The notes: a model not told the origin generated them from the letters alone. Positions 29,075 through 38,925 are shown, counted from the stretch's first letter. The stretch: DNA of 64,000 bases from Saprospiraceae bacterium (GCA_028282725.1 JANQHF010000093.1:1-64000); one strand, 5' to 3'. Translations and numbers: made by a program.

Positions 29075-30244
29075 TTAATTGATCTGGTCCTCTAACCAGA
29101 CCCGGCCATTTCTTAATGCCCGTGCGATCACCAATCGTTGAATTTCGGACGTCCCTTCATAGATCTGGGTGATCTTTGCATCGCGCATCAATCGTTCTAC
29201 GTGGTATTCTTTGACATATCCATATCCACCATGAACCTGTACGGCTTCAACTGTTGTTTTCATAGCAACTTCGGAAGCATACAGTTTGGCCATCGCAGCG
29301 GCAGTCGCATATTCTTTGCCCTGGTCTTTTAACCAGGCGGCGCGATAAACCAGCATTCGTGCTGCTTCGATTTCCATTGCCATGTCGGCCAACTTGAATG
29401 ATATGGCCTGATGCTCATTGATCGGCTTTCCAAAAGCTCGTCGCTCATGTGAATAAGCAAGTGCCCTTTCGTAAGCGCCGGCAGCAATTCCCAATGCCTG
29501 TGCACCGATGCCGATGCGCCCTCCATCAAGCGTTTGCATGGCATATTTAAATCCGAATCCATCAGGACCTAATCGTTGTTGTTTTGGTACAAGTACATCG
29601 CTAAACATCACTGAACATGTGTCAGAAGCCCGAATGCCCAGTTTATCTTCCTTTACACCTGTTGTGATGCCCTCTGTATTGGACTCGACGACGAAGGCAT
29701 TGATTCCCCGATGTCCGGCTTCCTTATCTGTCTGGGCCATGACTATATAGGCCCCGGCCATTTTCCCATTCGTTATCCAGTTTTTTGTACCGTTGATCAC
29801 ATAATGATCCCCCTTGTCTTCGGCGGTCGTTCGCTGGCTAGTGGCATCGCTGCCTGCTTCGGGTTCTGAAAGACAGAAAGCACCAATCATTTCGCCTGAT
29901 GCCAGACGGGTCAGGATATCATTTTTAACAGATTCGCTTCCGAATTTTTCAATTCCCCAACAGACCAAAGAATTATGGGCCGACATAATTACTGATGTCG
30001 ATGCATCAATTTTGGAGATTTCTTCGATTGCGATCGCATATGAGATCGTGTCCATCCCGGCTCCTCCATAATGGGTATCCGTCATCATTCCCATAAATCC
30101 CATCTCACCTAACTGTTGTACCTGCTCTGTGGGATGAGTCATGTTGGTATCTCTTTCAATTACGCCCGGGAACAACTCATTACGGGCAAAATCTCTAGCC
30201 GCCTGGCGGATCATTTTATGTTCTTCAGACAGTGAAAAGTCCAT
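29075..30244 (-). CDS. Acyl-CoA dehydrogenase
   Basis: MDFSLSEEHKMIRQAARDFARNELFP..., GAFCLSEPEAGSDATSQRT, VQVHGGYGYVKEYHVERLMRDAKITQIYEGTSEIQRLVIAR; start refined to 30244. Confidence 0.93.
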   Translation of the reverse strand: MDFSLSEEHKMIRQAARDFARNELFPGVIERDTNMTHPTEQVQQLGEMGFMGMMTDTHYGGAGMDTISYAIAIEEISKIDASTSVIMSAHNSLVCWGIEKFGSESVKNDILTRLASGEMIGAFCLSEPEAGSDATSQRTTAEDKGDHYVINGTKNWITNGKMAGAYIVMAQTDKEAGHRGINAFVVESNTEGITTGVKEDKLGIRASDTCSVMFSDVLVPKQQRLGPDGFGFKYAMQTLDGGRIGIGAQALGIAAGAYERALAYSHERRAFGKPINEHQAISFKLADMAMEIEAARMLVYRAAWLKDQGKEYATAAAMAKLYASEVAMKTTVEAVQVHGGYGYVKEYHVERLMRDAKITQIYEGTSEIQRLVIARALRNGRVWLEDQIN

Positions 30245-30326
30245 TGGTGGGAATTTTAGATGACAAATTAGTTGGATGAAGGCAAAATCTTTACTTGGGG
30301 TATAAAAAAGAATTGGCGTTGGATCA

Positions 30327-30409
30327 GTTGTCACCCGACTTTAAGTCGGGTGACAACTTAAAGGCGGGGGGCGACTTTAAGTCGGGTGACAACTTAAAGC
30401 CGGGTGACA
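30327..30409. repeat. Palindromic/tandem intergenic repeat (GTTGTCACCCGACT-TTA-AGTCGGGTGACAAC)
   Basis: 14-bp perfect stem at 30327..30357; AAGTCGGGTGACAACTTAAAG recurs at 30343..30363 and 30379..30399 (period 36), then a partial CCGGGTGACAC. Confidence 0.9.
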
Positions 30410-30410
30410 C

Positions 30411-31271
30411 TTACCCAAACACCTTCACAGAAACCCCGACTGCTTCTTCAAACGCTTCTGCATCGAGGCCTGTCGGTATCTTGCGATCATCGAAATAACT
30501 GATCATTTTCTCCATTGGCATATTGCCCGTTAATTCATCCCTGGCCATCGGACAGCCTCCAAATCCTTTGATGGCTCCATCAAATCTCCGACAGCCGTTT
30601 TCATAGGCCGCGTGCACCTTTTCTTCCCATTGATGGGGTAGTGTATGCAAGTGTGCTCCGAATTCTACATCAGGGAAGAGTGGAATTAAATTTGAAAAGA
30701 TATACGATATGCTTTCCGGCGTCGACACGCCAATCGTATCGGAAAGAGAGAATCTGCGGATACCCATTGCGTACAGATCACTCACCCATTTTTCAACAAT
30801 CTCCACACTCCATTCATCACCATAAGGATTGCCAAAGCCCATTGAGATATAGATGAGCAGTTGTTTTTTGTTCTTGATCGTAATACTCTGAATATCCGCA
30901 ACGCGCTGCATTGATTTTTCAATGGTCGCATTCGTATTTCGAATTTGAAAGGTCTGCGAAATCGAAAATGGAAATCCCAGATATTCAATTTCATCAAAGG
31001 CAACTGCATTGTATGCACCCCGGCTATTGGCAACAATGACGGATAACTTCGTGGACGATGCCGAAAGATCCAATCCTCTGATTACCTCACCAGTGTCGCG
31101 CATCTGAGGAATGGCCTTTGGTGAGACGAAGCTTCCCATATCCAGGGTGTCAAAACCAACCTTCAACAAGGCATCGATGTATTCTACCTTTAGTGCTGTA
31201 GGAATGAATTCCTTGATTCCCTGCATTGCATCCCTCGGACATTCTATAAGTTTGAGTCCATCCATAATCAA
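30411..31271 (-). CDS. Hydroxymethylglutaryl-CoA lyase-like
   Basis: LIECPRDAMQGIKEFIPTALKVEYIDALLKVGFDTLDMGSFVSPKAIPQM..., SLSDTIGVSTPESI, FGAHLHT, AIKGFGGCPMARDELTGNMPME. Confidence 0.9.
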   Translation of the reverse strand: MIMDGLKLIECPRDAMQGIKEFIPTALKVEYIDALLKVGFDTLDMGSFVSPKAIPQMRDTGEVIRGLDLSASSTKLSVIVANSRGAYNAVAFDEIEYLGFPFSISQTFQIRNTNATIEKSMQRVADIQSITIKNKKQLLIYISMGFGNPYGDEWSVEIVEKWVSDLYAMGIRRFSLSDTIGVSTPESISYIFSNLIPLFPDVEFGAHLHTLPHQWEEKVHAAYENGCRRFDGAIKGFGGCPMARDELTGNMPMEKMISYFDDRKIPTGLDAEAFEEAVGVSVKVFG

Positions 31272-31272
31272 A

Positions 31273-32913
31273 TCAGGTTTGGATCACTCCTACATTGAAT
31301 TTTTCAACAGGAGCATTATTGGCAGCTTCCAGTGAAGTGGCAATGATTTTCCTGGTATCAGCGGGATCGATGATTTCATCTACCCACATTCTGGCCGCCG
31401 CGTAATAAGGCGTGGTTTCCTTTTCATACTTGGATGAAATTCTTTCAAATAATTCGTCTTGTTCTTTTTCTGTAGGTTCCTTGCCCCTGGCTTTGAGGGA
31501 GGCTACCTGTATCTGCATCAAAACCTTGGCCGCCTGGCTACCGCCCATAACGGCGATTTTTGCAGTTGGCCATGCAAATAAAAACCGCGGATCATATGCT
31601 CTTCCGCACATTGCATAATTACCAGCTCCATATGAATTACCGATTACGACGGATATCTTGGGAACAGTGCTATTAGAAACGGCGCTGACCATTTTTGCCC
31701 CGTCTTTAATGATGCCTCCATGCTCGGATCTGCTACCCACCATAAAACCTGTAACATCATGAAGAAAGATCAATGGGATCTTTTTCTGGTTGCACAGCAT
31801 GATGAACCTCGCGGTCTTATCCGCACTATCAGAGTAAATGACGCCACCAAACTGCATCTCTCCTTTTGCACTTTTTACCACTTCACGATTATTCAATACA
31901 ATCCCTACGGACCAGCCTTCGATTCTGGCGTATGCACAAATAATCGTCTGACCATAGGATTGCTTGTATTCCGTCCATTGACCATCGTCAACCAACCATT
32001 TCAGCAATTCTCTTGATTTATAGGGTTTGGTCCTTTCCTGTGGGAAGATTTCATAGATCTTGTTCACCTCATAACCTCCTGGTTCAGGATCAGTGCGGTC
32101 CAGTCCTGCTTTCTCCTTATGTCCTAATTTATCTATGAGATCGCGGATGGTGTCCAGGCATTCTGCGTCATCTTTACATTTGTAATCCACTACGCCCGAA
32201 ACTGCAGTTTGAGTTTCAGCTCCACCCAGGGTTTCCTGATCAACTTGTTCTCCAATTGCCGCCTTTACCAGGTAAGGACCGGCAAGAAAGATACTTCCCG
32301 TTCCTTCCACAATTAAGGATTCATCCGACATAATGGGCAGGTAGGCTCCTCCTGCTACGCATGAACCCATGATAGCGGCAATCTGAGGTATACCTTTGGA
32401 GGACATGACTGCATTGTTTCGGAAGGTTCGACCGAAATGTTCCTTATCCGGAAATATCTCATCTTGCATGGGTAGAAATACTCCGGCACTATCTACGAGG
32501 TAGATGATCGGTATGCAATTCTCCATGGCAATTTCCTGGGCCCTGAGATTTTTCTTGCCGGTCATGGGAAACCAGGCACCTGCTTTGACAGTCGCATCAT
32601 TTGCTACGATCATACAAAGTCTGCCGGCAATGTGTGTCATGCCTGTGATCACTCCTGCAGCGGGGCATCCTCCGGATTCCTCATACATTTCGTACGCCGC
32701 GAAGGATCCGATCTCCAGAAAGTCGGACGCATCATCCTTTAGATAGTCGATTCTTTCACGCGCTGTCATCTTTCCCTTCGATCGATGTTTTTCCAGCCGG
32801 CTCTGCCCACCCCCGAGATGAATGGCTTCCAATTTCCTTTGCAATGCACCGAGAGCTAACTTCATTGCATCTTCATTTTTACTTTGGTCCAGGTTGATTT
32901 TTGACATGATCAA
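31273..32913 (-). CDS. Acyl-CoA carboxylase carboxyltransferase (beta) subunit, methylcrotonyl-CoA type
   Basis: KMTARERIDYLKDDASDFLEIGSFAAYEMYEESGGCPAAGVITG, IPLIFLHDVTGFMVG, GNSYGAGNYAMCGRAYDPRFLFAWPTAKIAVMGGSQAAKVL. Confidence 0.92.
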   Translation of the reverse strand: MIMSKINLDQSKNEDAMKLALGALQRKLEAIHLGGGQSRLEKHRSKGKMTARERIDYLKDDASDFLEIGSFAAYEMYEESGGCPAAGVITGMTHIAGRLCMIVANDATVKAGAWFPMTGKKNLRAQEIAMENCIPIIYLVDSAGVFLPMQDEIFPDKEHFGRTFRNNAVMSSKGIPQIAAIMGSCVAGGAYLPIMSDESLIVEGTGSIFLAGPYLVKAAIGEQVDQETLGGAETQTAVSGVVDYKCKDDAECLDTIRDLIDKLGHKEKAGLDRTDPEPGGYEVNKIYEIFPQERTKPYKSRELLKWLVDDGQWTEYKQSYGQTIICAYARIEGWSVGIVLNNREVVKSAKGEMQFGGVIYSDSADKTARFIMLCNQKKIPLIFLHDVTGFMVGSRSEHGGIIKDGAKMVSAVSNSTVPKISVVIGNSYGAGNYAMCGRAYDPRFLFAWPTAKIAVMGGSQAAKVLMQIQVASLKARGKEPTEKEQDELFERISSKYEKETTPYYAAARMWVDEIIDPADTRKIIATSLEAANNAPVEKFNVGVIQT

Positions 32914-34073
32914 ATGTTTGTCTTGTATTCTTTTTTATCAATAACAGTTTTTGCAATGATCTCTTTCAGGATTTCTGAAGTACCTCCCCCGATGGGTCCG
33001 AGGCGACTGTCCCGAAACATCCTTGCCAAAGGATACTCTTCCATATATCCATAACCACCGAGAAACTGCAAACAATTATAGATCACTTCGTCGGCTATTT
33101 TTGTGCCTTGAAGTTTGGACATGCAAGCTTCCTTGACAACGTATTCCCCGCAGCCCAGGGCTTTTGCGACCTGATAGTTAAACGCCTTAATGATTGCTAC
33201 CTCTGTTGTCATTTCGGCAATGCGATGTCGCAATGCCTGAAACTGATCAAGCGATTTACCAAATGCTTTTCGTTCGGACATGTATTGCGTCGTATATTCC
33301 AATGCATATTCTGCCCTCGCGTGAGCATTGATCCCCATGACTAGTCGTTCCAGGGCAAAGTGTTGCATCACATAGTAAAAGCCCTGGCCTGACTCACCCA
33401 TCAAATGATCCCGGGGAATCCGAACATTATCAAAGGCAATTTCCGCCGTGTCTGAGGCCCGCCATCCCAATTTATCCAGTTTGGAAGATGACAACCCATC
33501 CGAATCCCGGTCCACGAGGAATACACCCATTGCCCTGGGATGATGAGACTCCACCTTTGCGATCACAATCAGGTAGTCAGAGTAAACACCGTTTGTAATG
33601 AAAGTCTTTGACCCATTGATCACATATTCCTCTCCATCCAGAACTGCAGTTGTGCGCATAGCCCCTACATCGGATCCTCCAAAGGGCTCCGAGATACACA
33701 GGCATCCGATCATTTCCCCTGCAACGCTTTTACTCAAATATTTTTCTTTGATCGCCTCGCTTCCTTCAGTCTTGAGATGGGTCATGGCCAGATAGACGTG
33801 TGCCCACATGGCAGCCGCAAACCCGCCGGAGTGAATACGTTGTAATTCTTCCAGAAAAATAACTGTGTAAAAAATGTCGAGATCGAGACCTCCATATTCC
33901 TCGGGAGCCATCAATCCGAAATATCCCATTTTGCCAAACTTCAACCAGATATCCCGGGGGATGGTGCCTTGTTCTTCCCACTCGTTTATGTGCGGACTAA
34001 CTTCTCTTTGTAAAAAGGCACGTAATCCTTCTCTGAATAATTGATGTTCCTCGGTAAAAAACTCGTGATGCAT
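32910..34073 (-). CDS. Acyl-CoA dehydrogenase
   Basis: IGCLCISEPFGGSDVGAMRTTA, YVINGSKTFITNG, LGWRASDTAEIAFDNVRIP, QFLGGYGYMEEYPLARMFRDSRLGPIGGGTSEIL. Confidence 0.93.
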   Translation of the reverse strand: MHHEFFTEEHQLFREGLRAFLQREVSPHINEWEEQGTIPRDIWLKFGKMGYFGLMAPEEYGGLDLDIFYTVIFLEELQRIHSGGFAAAMWAHVYLAMTHLKTEGSEAIKEKYLSKSVAGEMIGCLCISEPFGGSDVGAMRTTAVLDGEEYVINGSKTFITNGVYSDYLIVIAKVESHHPRAMGVFLVDRDSDGLSSSKLDKLGWRASDTAEIAFDNVRIPRDHLMGESGQGFYYVMQHFALERLVMGINAHARAEYALEYTTQYMSERKAFGKSLDQFQALRHRIAEMTTEVAIIKAFNYQVAKALGCGEYVVKEACMSKLQGTKIADEVIYNCLQFLGGYGYMEEYPLARMFRDSRLGPIGGGTSEILKEIIAKTVIDKKEYKTNI

Positions 34074-34088
34074 ATCGAATTCCGGATT

Positions 34089-34745
34089 TTAGAATAATTG
34101 TTTTTCATCAATAAACTCCTCAAAGGGGGCTCCTAATTCTCTTAAGAAAGATTCGCCATAATACGAAGTAAATAGTCTTATACCCTTTTCAGTAAAGTGG
34201 GGAATGATCGTACTCCACACCATTTTTTCCGCTTTTTCTGATCGCTGAACTTTTCTCACCGAATGTTGAGCTACCCAGTAATACATGATCAGCCAGGTAT
34301 TTACGGCAAGATTGTAATAAAGACCGGGATAAGGCTCGGACTTCATCGTGCCTACTTCGACAGCAAAAGCAAAGGAATCCATGTTTTGACGGATGGTTTT
34401 TTCAGACCACTCCGACATGACATTTTTGATAGATGCAAAGGAAAGAATGGACATATCTCTAAAGATAAAGACATATCGTTTGTGCAACAATCCAAACGTT
34501 TCTATGTCCAGGCTGAGATTAGAAAAAGCCGGGTAACCCTTGCGCTTTGACTGCATTTCTTCTATATCGTTCTTCATTTGTTGCGCAATCTCCTTTAAGA
34601 GGTCTTCCTTGAATTTGTAGTGATAGGCAAAATTGCCCCTGCTCATACCGCAGGCTTTAGCCAAATCCGCCAGGGTAGGAGTATAATACCCCCGCTCGTT
34701 AAAGATCTCAATGGCTTTTACGATAATCCGCTTGCGTGTCTTCAT
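34089..34745 (-). CDS. TetR family transcriptional regulator
   Basis: RKRIIVKAIEIFNERGYYTPTLADLAKACGMSRGNFAYHYKFKEDLL. Confidence 0.92.
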   Translation of the reverse strand: MKTRKRIIVKAIEIFNERGYYTPTLADLAKACGMSRGNFAYHYKFKEDLLKEIAQQMKNDIEEMQSKRKGYPAFSNLSLDIETFGLLHKRYVFIFRDMSILSFASIKNVMSEWSEKTIRQNMDSFAFAVEVGTMKSEPYPGLYYNLAVNTWLIMYYWVAQHSVRKVQRSEKAEKMVWSTIIPHFTEKGIRLFTSYYGESFLRELGAPFEEFIDEKQLF

Positions 34746-34757
34746 AGTTTACAAAGA

Positions 34758-34765
34758 CAAATATA
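34758..34765 (-). promoter_or_regulatory. -7 promoter box (TATATTTG) of the TetR-led operon
   Basis: Minus-strand TATATTTG matches TAnnTTTG, 12 nt upstream of the TetR start codon. Confidence 0.5.
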
Positions 34766-34775
34766 TGTTAAATAA

Positions 34776-34793
34776 TTAGTCTTTAAAGACTAA
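34776..34793. promoter_or_regulatory. Candidate TetR operator: perfect 18-bp palindrome
   Basis: TTAGTCTTTAAAGACTAA equals its own reverse complement; overlaps the expected -33 region of the TetR promoter. Confidence 0.6.
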
Positions 34794-34855
34794 GAAGGAA
34801 ATACGCTGCTGGTATTCAACAAAAAAGCAAAATATGAGTCTAAATGGGAAAATGA

Positions 34856-35410
34856 CTATTCTTCCTTCAAGCATTCAAAGACCAGCCGGTAAAATTCCGG
34901 ATGTGACTGCCAGGTCTGTCCCGTAACGATTCTTCCGTCACGAACGGCCTGGTCCTTTCCTATGAAGGTGCCACCGCATGATTCTACTTCGAAGCGCACA
35001 TGCTCATAACAGGTAATATTCCGGTCCTTGACAAGTCCTGCAGTTACAAGGATCTGGATCCCATGACATATGGCAAAGATAAATTTGCCGGATTGGTCAA
35101 AGTGTTTCACGATAGAAATGACCTTTGGATCATTGCGGAGAAACTCAGGAGCGCGTCCTCCGATCAATAAGACACTGTCGAAATGTTCAGCTTGTACATC
35201 ATCCATTGCAACATCCGATTCCACGTAATAACCTTTTCTTTCTATATAAGTATCCCATCCCGGTTCGAAATCATGCATGACGAGATTCAACATTTTCCTC
35301 GTGGGCGCAGCAATGGTTGCCTCAAAGCCTTCTTCCTCAAATCTATGTTTGGCATATAAGGTCTCATAACTTTCTCCACCGTCGCCGGTTATGATCAAAA
35401 TTCGCTTCAT
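34856..35410 (-). CDS. DJ-1/PfpI family protein
   Basis: RILIITGDGGESYETLYAKHRFEEEGFEATIAAP...FIFAICHGIQILVTAGLVKDRNITCYE. Confidence 0.9.
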   Translation of the reverse strand: MKRILIITGDGGESYETLYAKHRFEEEGFEATIAAPTRKMLNLVMHDFEPGWDTYIERKGYYVESDVAMDDVQAEHFDSVLLIGGRAPEFLRNDPKVISIVKHFDQSGKFIFAICHGIQILVTAGLVKDRNITCYEHVRFEVESCGGTFIGKDQAVRDGRIVTGQTWQSHPEFYRLVFECLKEE

Positions 35411-35430
35411 TATTAACTATTTCTCTGATT

Positions 35431-36444
35431 TCAAATCCGGACAATCACACATCCCCTCGTATCCGGTTGTTCAATTTTCAAATGTGCCTGAACCACATCT
35501 CTCAAAGGATATCTGGCGCTTATGCGGTGTCTCAATCTTTTGTTTTCCAAATAATCTGAAATATCCTTTATGGCATCCCTTTTTGCTTGTTCGGGCATGT
35601 CATACACAATGACCAATCTCACTTGCAGATCCAGATACATCATCTTGTAAAATGGTATAGAAGGATTTGGGTTCATCATTGACGCGTATGCTGCAATTGT
35701 CCCGCCGGTCTTGAGGCAATCCAGTAAGTAATTCAAATTACCACCAAATTCTCCCTCTATAATTCTATCCAGTTTTTCTCCTCCCAGTAGTTCGTGGATT
35801 TCTCCGGATGTATCCTCATCCGGATGAGCTACAACCTGGTCAGCGCCAGCCTTAAGACATTCCCGGGCACTGGCTTCACTTCCGGCCGTCGCTATAACTC
35901 GTGCTCCATTCATTTTACACATTTGAATGGCATAGTGAGCCACCCTTCCGGCTCCCCCCGTTACAAGGATGTTTTTACCCTGGACGGGACCATCCGCATA
36001 GACGCATCTATGGGCAGTCATGACAGGGATACCCAGGCAAGCACCTGTTTCAAAACTCGTGTTTTCAGGAAGGTGGACAGCACAGTTGCCGGGTATACTG
36101 ATATATTCTGCACAGGTCCCAAGTCTTCTTTTGAATTGACCGTTGTAGACCCATACGCGCTCACCGATTCTGTGGTTGTTGATGGTCGATCCCGCATCGA
36201 TAATAATACCTGCTCCGTCACTGTGCGGAATGACCGGTCCATCCTTAAGGCCATCCGGATCAGAACCTGCCCTTTTTTTGACATCCGAGGGATTGACCCC
36301 TGAGGTTTTCAGCCTGATCAGGACTTCATCATTTGCTGGAGTGGGTTTATCCAGGTCACCATAGTTTAACACCTGCCCGGCATCTCCAAATTCTTCATAC
36401 CAGACTCCTTTCATTTTTCCGTTTTGACAATCCAAGATAATCAA
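35431..36444 (-). CDS. Quinone oxidoreductase-like MDR (zinc-independent alcohol dehydrogenase family)
   Basis: VLIRLKTSGVNPSDVKKRAG, IPHSDGAGIIIDAG, NILVTGGAGRVAHYAIQMCKMNGARVIATAGS. Confidence 0.9.
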   Translation of the reverse strand: MIILDCQNGKMKGVWYEEFGDAGQVLNYGDLDKPTPANDEVLIRLKTSGVNPSDVKKRAGSDPDGLKDGPVIPHSDGAGIIIDAGSTINNHRIGERVWVYNGQFKRRLGTCAEYISIPGNCAVHLPENTSFETGACLGIPVMTAHRCVYADGPVQGKNILVTGGAGRVAHYAIQMCKMNGARVIATAGSEASARECLKAGADQVVAHPDEDTSGEIHELLGGEKLDRIIEGEFGGNLNYLLDCLKTGGTIAAYASMMNPNPSIPFYKMMYLDLQVRLVIVYDMPEQAKRDAIKDISDYLENKRLRHRISARYPLRDVVQAHLKIEQPDTRGCVIVRI

Positions 36445-36564
36445 AAGGCGACGGTTCTTTTCAATTGCGAAAAGATCTGATAGTCATCCCTCAAATGGAT
36501 TCTTATGTAGATTAAAAACGTCAATACTTCTGCGATTTTATATTTTGATAAAAATTATCAGACG

Positions 36565-37791
36565 ATGAATGTCAGCACTCTTGCACCCACTACTTCAAAA
36601 GAAAGAATTCTGGCTTTGGACATCCTCAGAGGAATTGCCCTGTTGGGTATTTTAATCATTAATATGCAGAGTTTTGCCATGCCCGGGGCGGCCTATTTGA
36701 ATCCCACGGCCTATGGTGACCTGATGGGAATTAATAAGTGGGTCTGGATACTGGGTCATGTGTTGGCCGATTCCAAAATGATGGCCATCTTTTCTATTCT
36801 ATTCGGAGCCGGTGTACTTCTCGTCACCGACAGAGCAAAGGCAAGAACCGGAAGATCTGCAGGACTGCATTACAGTCGATCATTTTGGCTGCTGGTCTTT
36901 GGTTTGATACATGCCCACCTCATTTGGTCGGGTGATATTCTTGTGACTTATGCACTATGCGCATTCATTGTTTATTTGTTCAGAAATAAGAAAGCCCGGA
37001 CCCTGATCATCATCGGCCTTATCCTGATCAGCATTCACACTTTGATTTATATTTTATTCGGATTATCCGTTTCGGTATGGCCAGACGAGCAACTGGCTGA
37101 TGCCATGAATGACTGGAAACCGGGGACAGATCTTCTCAATGCTGAAATTGCGCAGATGACGGGTTCGATCTCTGAAGTCATATCAAAGAATTCGTCCAAT
37201 GCGGTAATGATGGAGACCTTGGTCTTTCCTATCTTATTCCTGTGGAGAGCGACCGGGTTAATGCTCATTGGTATGGCTTTTTATAAACTGGATATATTGA
37301 CTGCAAAGAGATCTGTTCAATTTTACAAGAAGGGAATGGTATGGGGTTGGCTCCTTGGCTTTCCACTTGTCATATTTGGTGTATGGCAAAATTTTCAATC
37401 AGCCTGGTCATATGAATACTCCATGTTTTTCGGGGGCCAGTTCAATTATTGGGGAAGCCTCGGTGTGAGCTTTGGCTACATTTGCGCAATCATGCTATTT
37501 GTAAAATCAGACAGAGTGGCCTGGCTTCAGGATCGGCTGGCTGCAGTGGGGCAAATGGCTTTCACCAATTATATAGCGCAATCTGTGATATGCATAGTCA
37601 TATTCTGGGGTTGGGGGTTTGGCCTCTTTGGCCAATTGGATCGCCTCAGTCAGTTTTTCGTCATCCTGGGCGTTTGGATCATCCAGTTAATATGGTCCGG
37701 GCCGTGGTTGAGGTCATACAAATTCGGTCCCCTGGAATGGCTTTGGCGTACGCTCGCTTATCGCAAGATTCAACCCATGAAACGGGTGTAA
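36565..37791 (+). CDS. DUF418 family membrane protein
   Basis: RILALDILRGIALLGILIINMQSFAMP...; C-term WSGPWLRSYKFGPLEWLWRTLAYRKIQPM. Confidence 0.92.
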   Translation: MNVSTLAPTTSKERILALDILRGIALLGILIINMQSFAMPGAAYLNPTAYGDLMGINKWVWILGHVLADSKMMAIFSILFGAGVLLVTDRAKARTGRSAGLHYSRSFWLLVFGLIHAHLIWSGDILVTYALCAFIVYLFRNKKARTLIIIGLILISIHTLIYILFGLSVSVWPDEQLADAMNDWKPGTDLLNAEIAQMTGSISEVISKNSSNAVMMETLVFPILFLWRATGLMLIGMAFYKLDILTAKRSVQFYKKGMVWGWLLGFPLVIFGVWQNFQSAWSYEYSMFFGGQFNYWGSLGVSFGYICAIMLFVKSDRVAWLQDRLAAVGQMAFTNYIAQSVICIVIFWGWGFGLFGQLDRLSQFFVILGVWIIQLIWSGPWLRSYKFGPLEWLWRTLAYRKIQPMKRV

Positions 37792-37794
37792 ATT

Positions 37795-38286
37795 CTACTG
37801 GTCGAAACGCTCATTATTGTTTTTGGCTGAACTGTCAAAAACCCGAATCGCAATGACTTTGGCTTCTGCTGTCTTTTGATCACTGGAATATACATCACAT
37901 ACGACCGTTGTTTTTCGGCCTTTTACATCCTCCACTTTTGCCTTTAATACGACGGGATGATCATTTGAGGTAGGTCTGATGTATTTTATAGATAAGGTAC
38001 CAGTCGCATATTTATAAGTGGGTTCGGTTCCCATTGCCCTGCCCTCGATTTTATAAGCATGGGCCATGGCCGTACACATACAATGACAATCTACCAGTGT
38101 TGCCAGGATGCCCCCATTCATGAGAGATGGCCAACCGTGATATTTGTCCTTGGAATTCCAAATGCAAACTGCTTCATCTTCTTCCCAGTAGCTCTTAATT
38201 TGCAAACCTTCAGGATTATCCTTTCCACAGCCAAAGCAGACATTTCCTTCCATATAATCCTGGAAGTAGATTTTTTGGTTCGTCAT
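37795..38286 (-). CDS. PaaI-like hotdog thioesterase
   Basis: CFGCGKDNPEGLQIKSYWEEDEAVCIW...GWPSLMNGGILATLVDCHCMCTA. Confidence 0.85.
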   Translation of the reverse strand: MTNQKIYFQDYMEGNVCFGCGKDNPEGLQIKSYWEEDEAVCIWNSKDKYHGWPSLMNGGILATLVDCHCMCTAMAHAYKIEGRAMGTEPTYKYATGTLSIKYIRPTSNDHPVVLKAKVEDVKGRKTTVVCDVYSSDQKTAEAKVIAIRVFDSSAKNNNERFDQ

Positions 38287-38379
38287 AAAAACGTTTTTAT
38301 CGACCTAAAGATATTGACTTCAACAAAACAAAAATGAACTTTGCGTTGTGGTGCCTTGAGGCAAAATCTCGAGAGTGAT

Positions 38380-38855
38380 TTGGAGTGATATGGCTAGGCA
38401 TTTTGATTTTGCAGTAGTCAAAGACCTTAGTGACGACCGGATGATTCAGAGGGAAGGGATTCTTTCTTATTTTCGCCTCTTCTCCACCCGTAATGATGGC
38501 GGGTGCATCCGTTATTTTCAATTCCGACATGGCATTCTCCACAATACCCTCGTTTTTCATCAAAGCTATCTCTGAAGCTACACCAACCCTGGCGTCAAGG
38601 GCTTTTATTTCATCATCAAGTCCCGGGGACTTTAAAGTACTGTCTGCGAGCCTGACTTCATCGGGGAAAATACCTTCAATGCCATGTTCACTTGTTTATG
38701 CAGTGAGACTTATGGCACGGAATGCACTGAAATTCAGGAATTCCTTTATGGCTGTAATATTTTCTAATTCAGAAGGAGTGGATAACATGTCCTGTAATGT
38801 TGCGCCGGAATCATAAAAAGAACAAAACTCATCGTGATTTTATCAGAAAACATCA
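38380..38855 (-). pseudogene. Degenerate coding sequence of unknown family
   Basis: Minus-strand frame GATLQDMLSTPSELENITAIKEFLNFSAFRAISLTA*TSEHGIEGIFPDEVRLADSTLKSPGLDDEIKALDARVGVASEIALMKNEGIVENAMSELKITDAPAIITGGEEAK has protein-like composition but an internal stop and no intact start. Confidence 0.45.
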
Positions 38856-38925
38856 TTGTGAAAATTGAATTTTAATTCATTTCTTGAGACGTCTAAAGAT
38901 TCAATCGTTAACTAACTTTTTTTCT

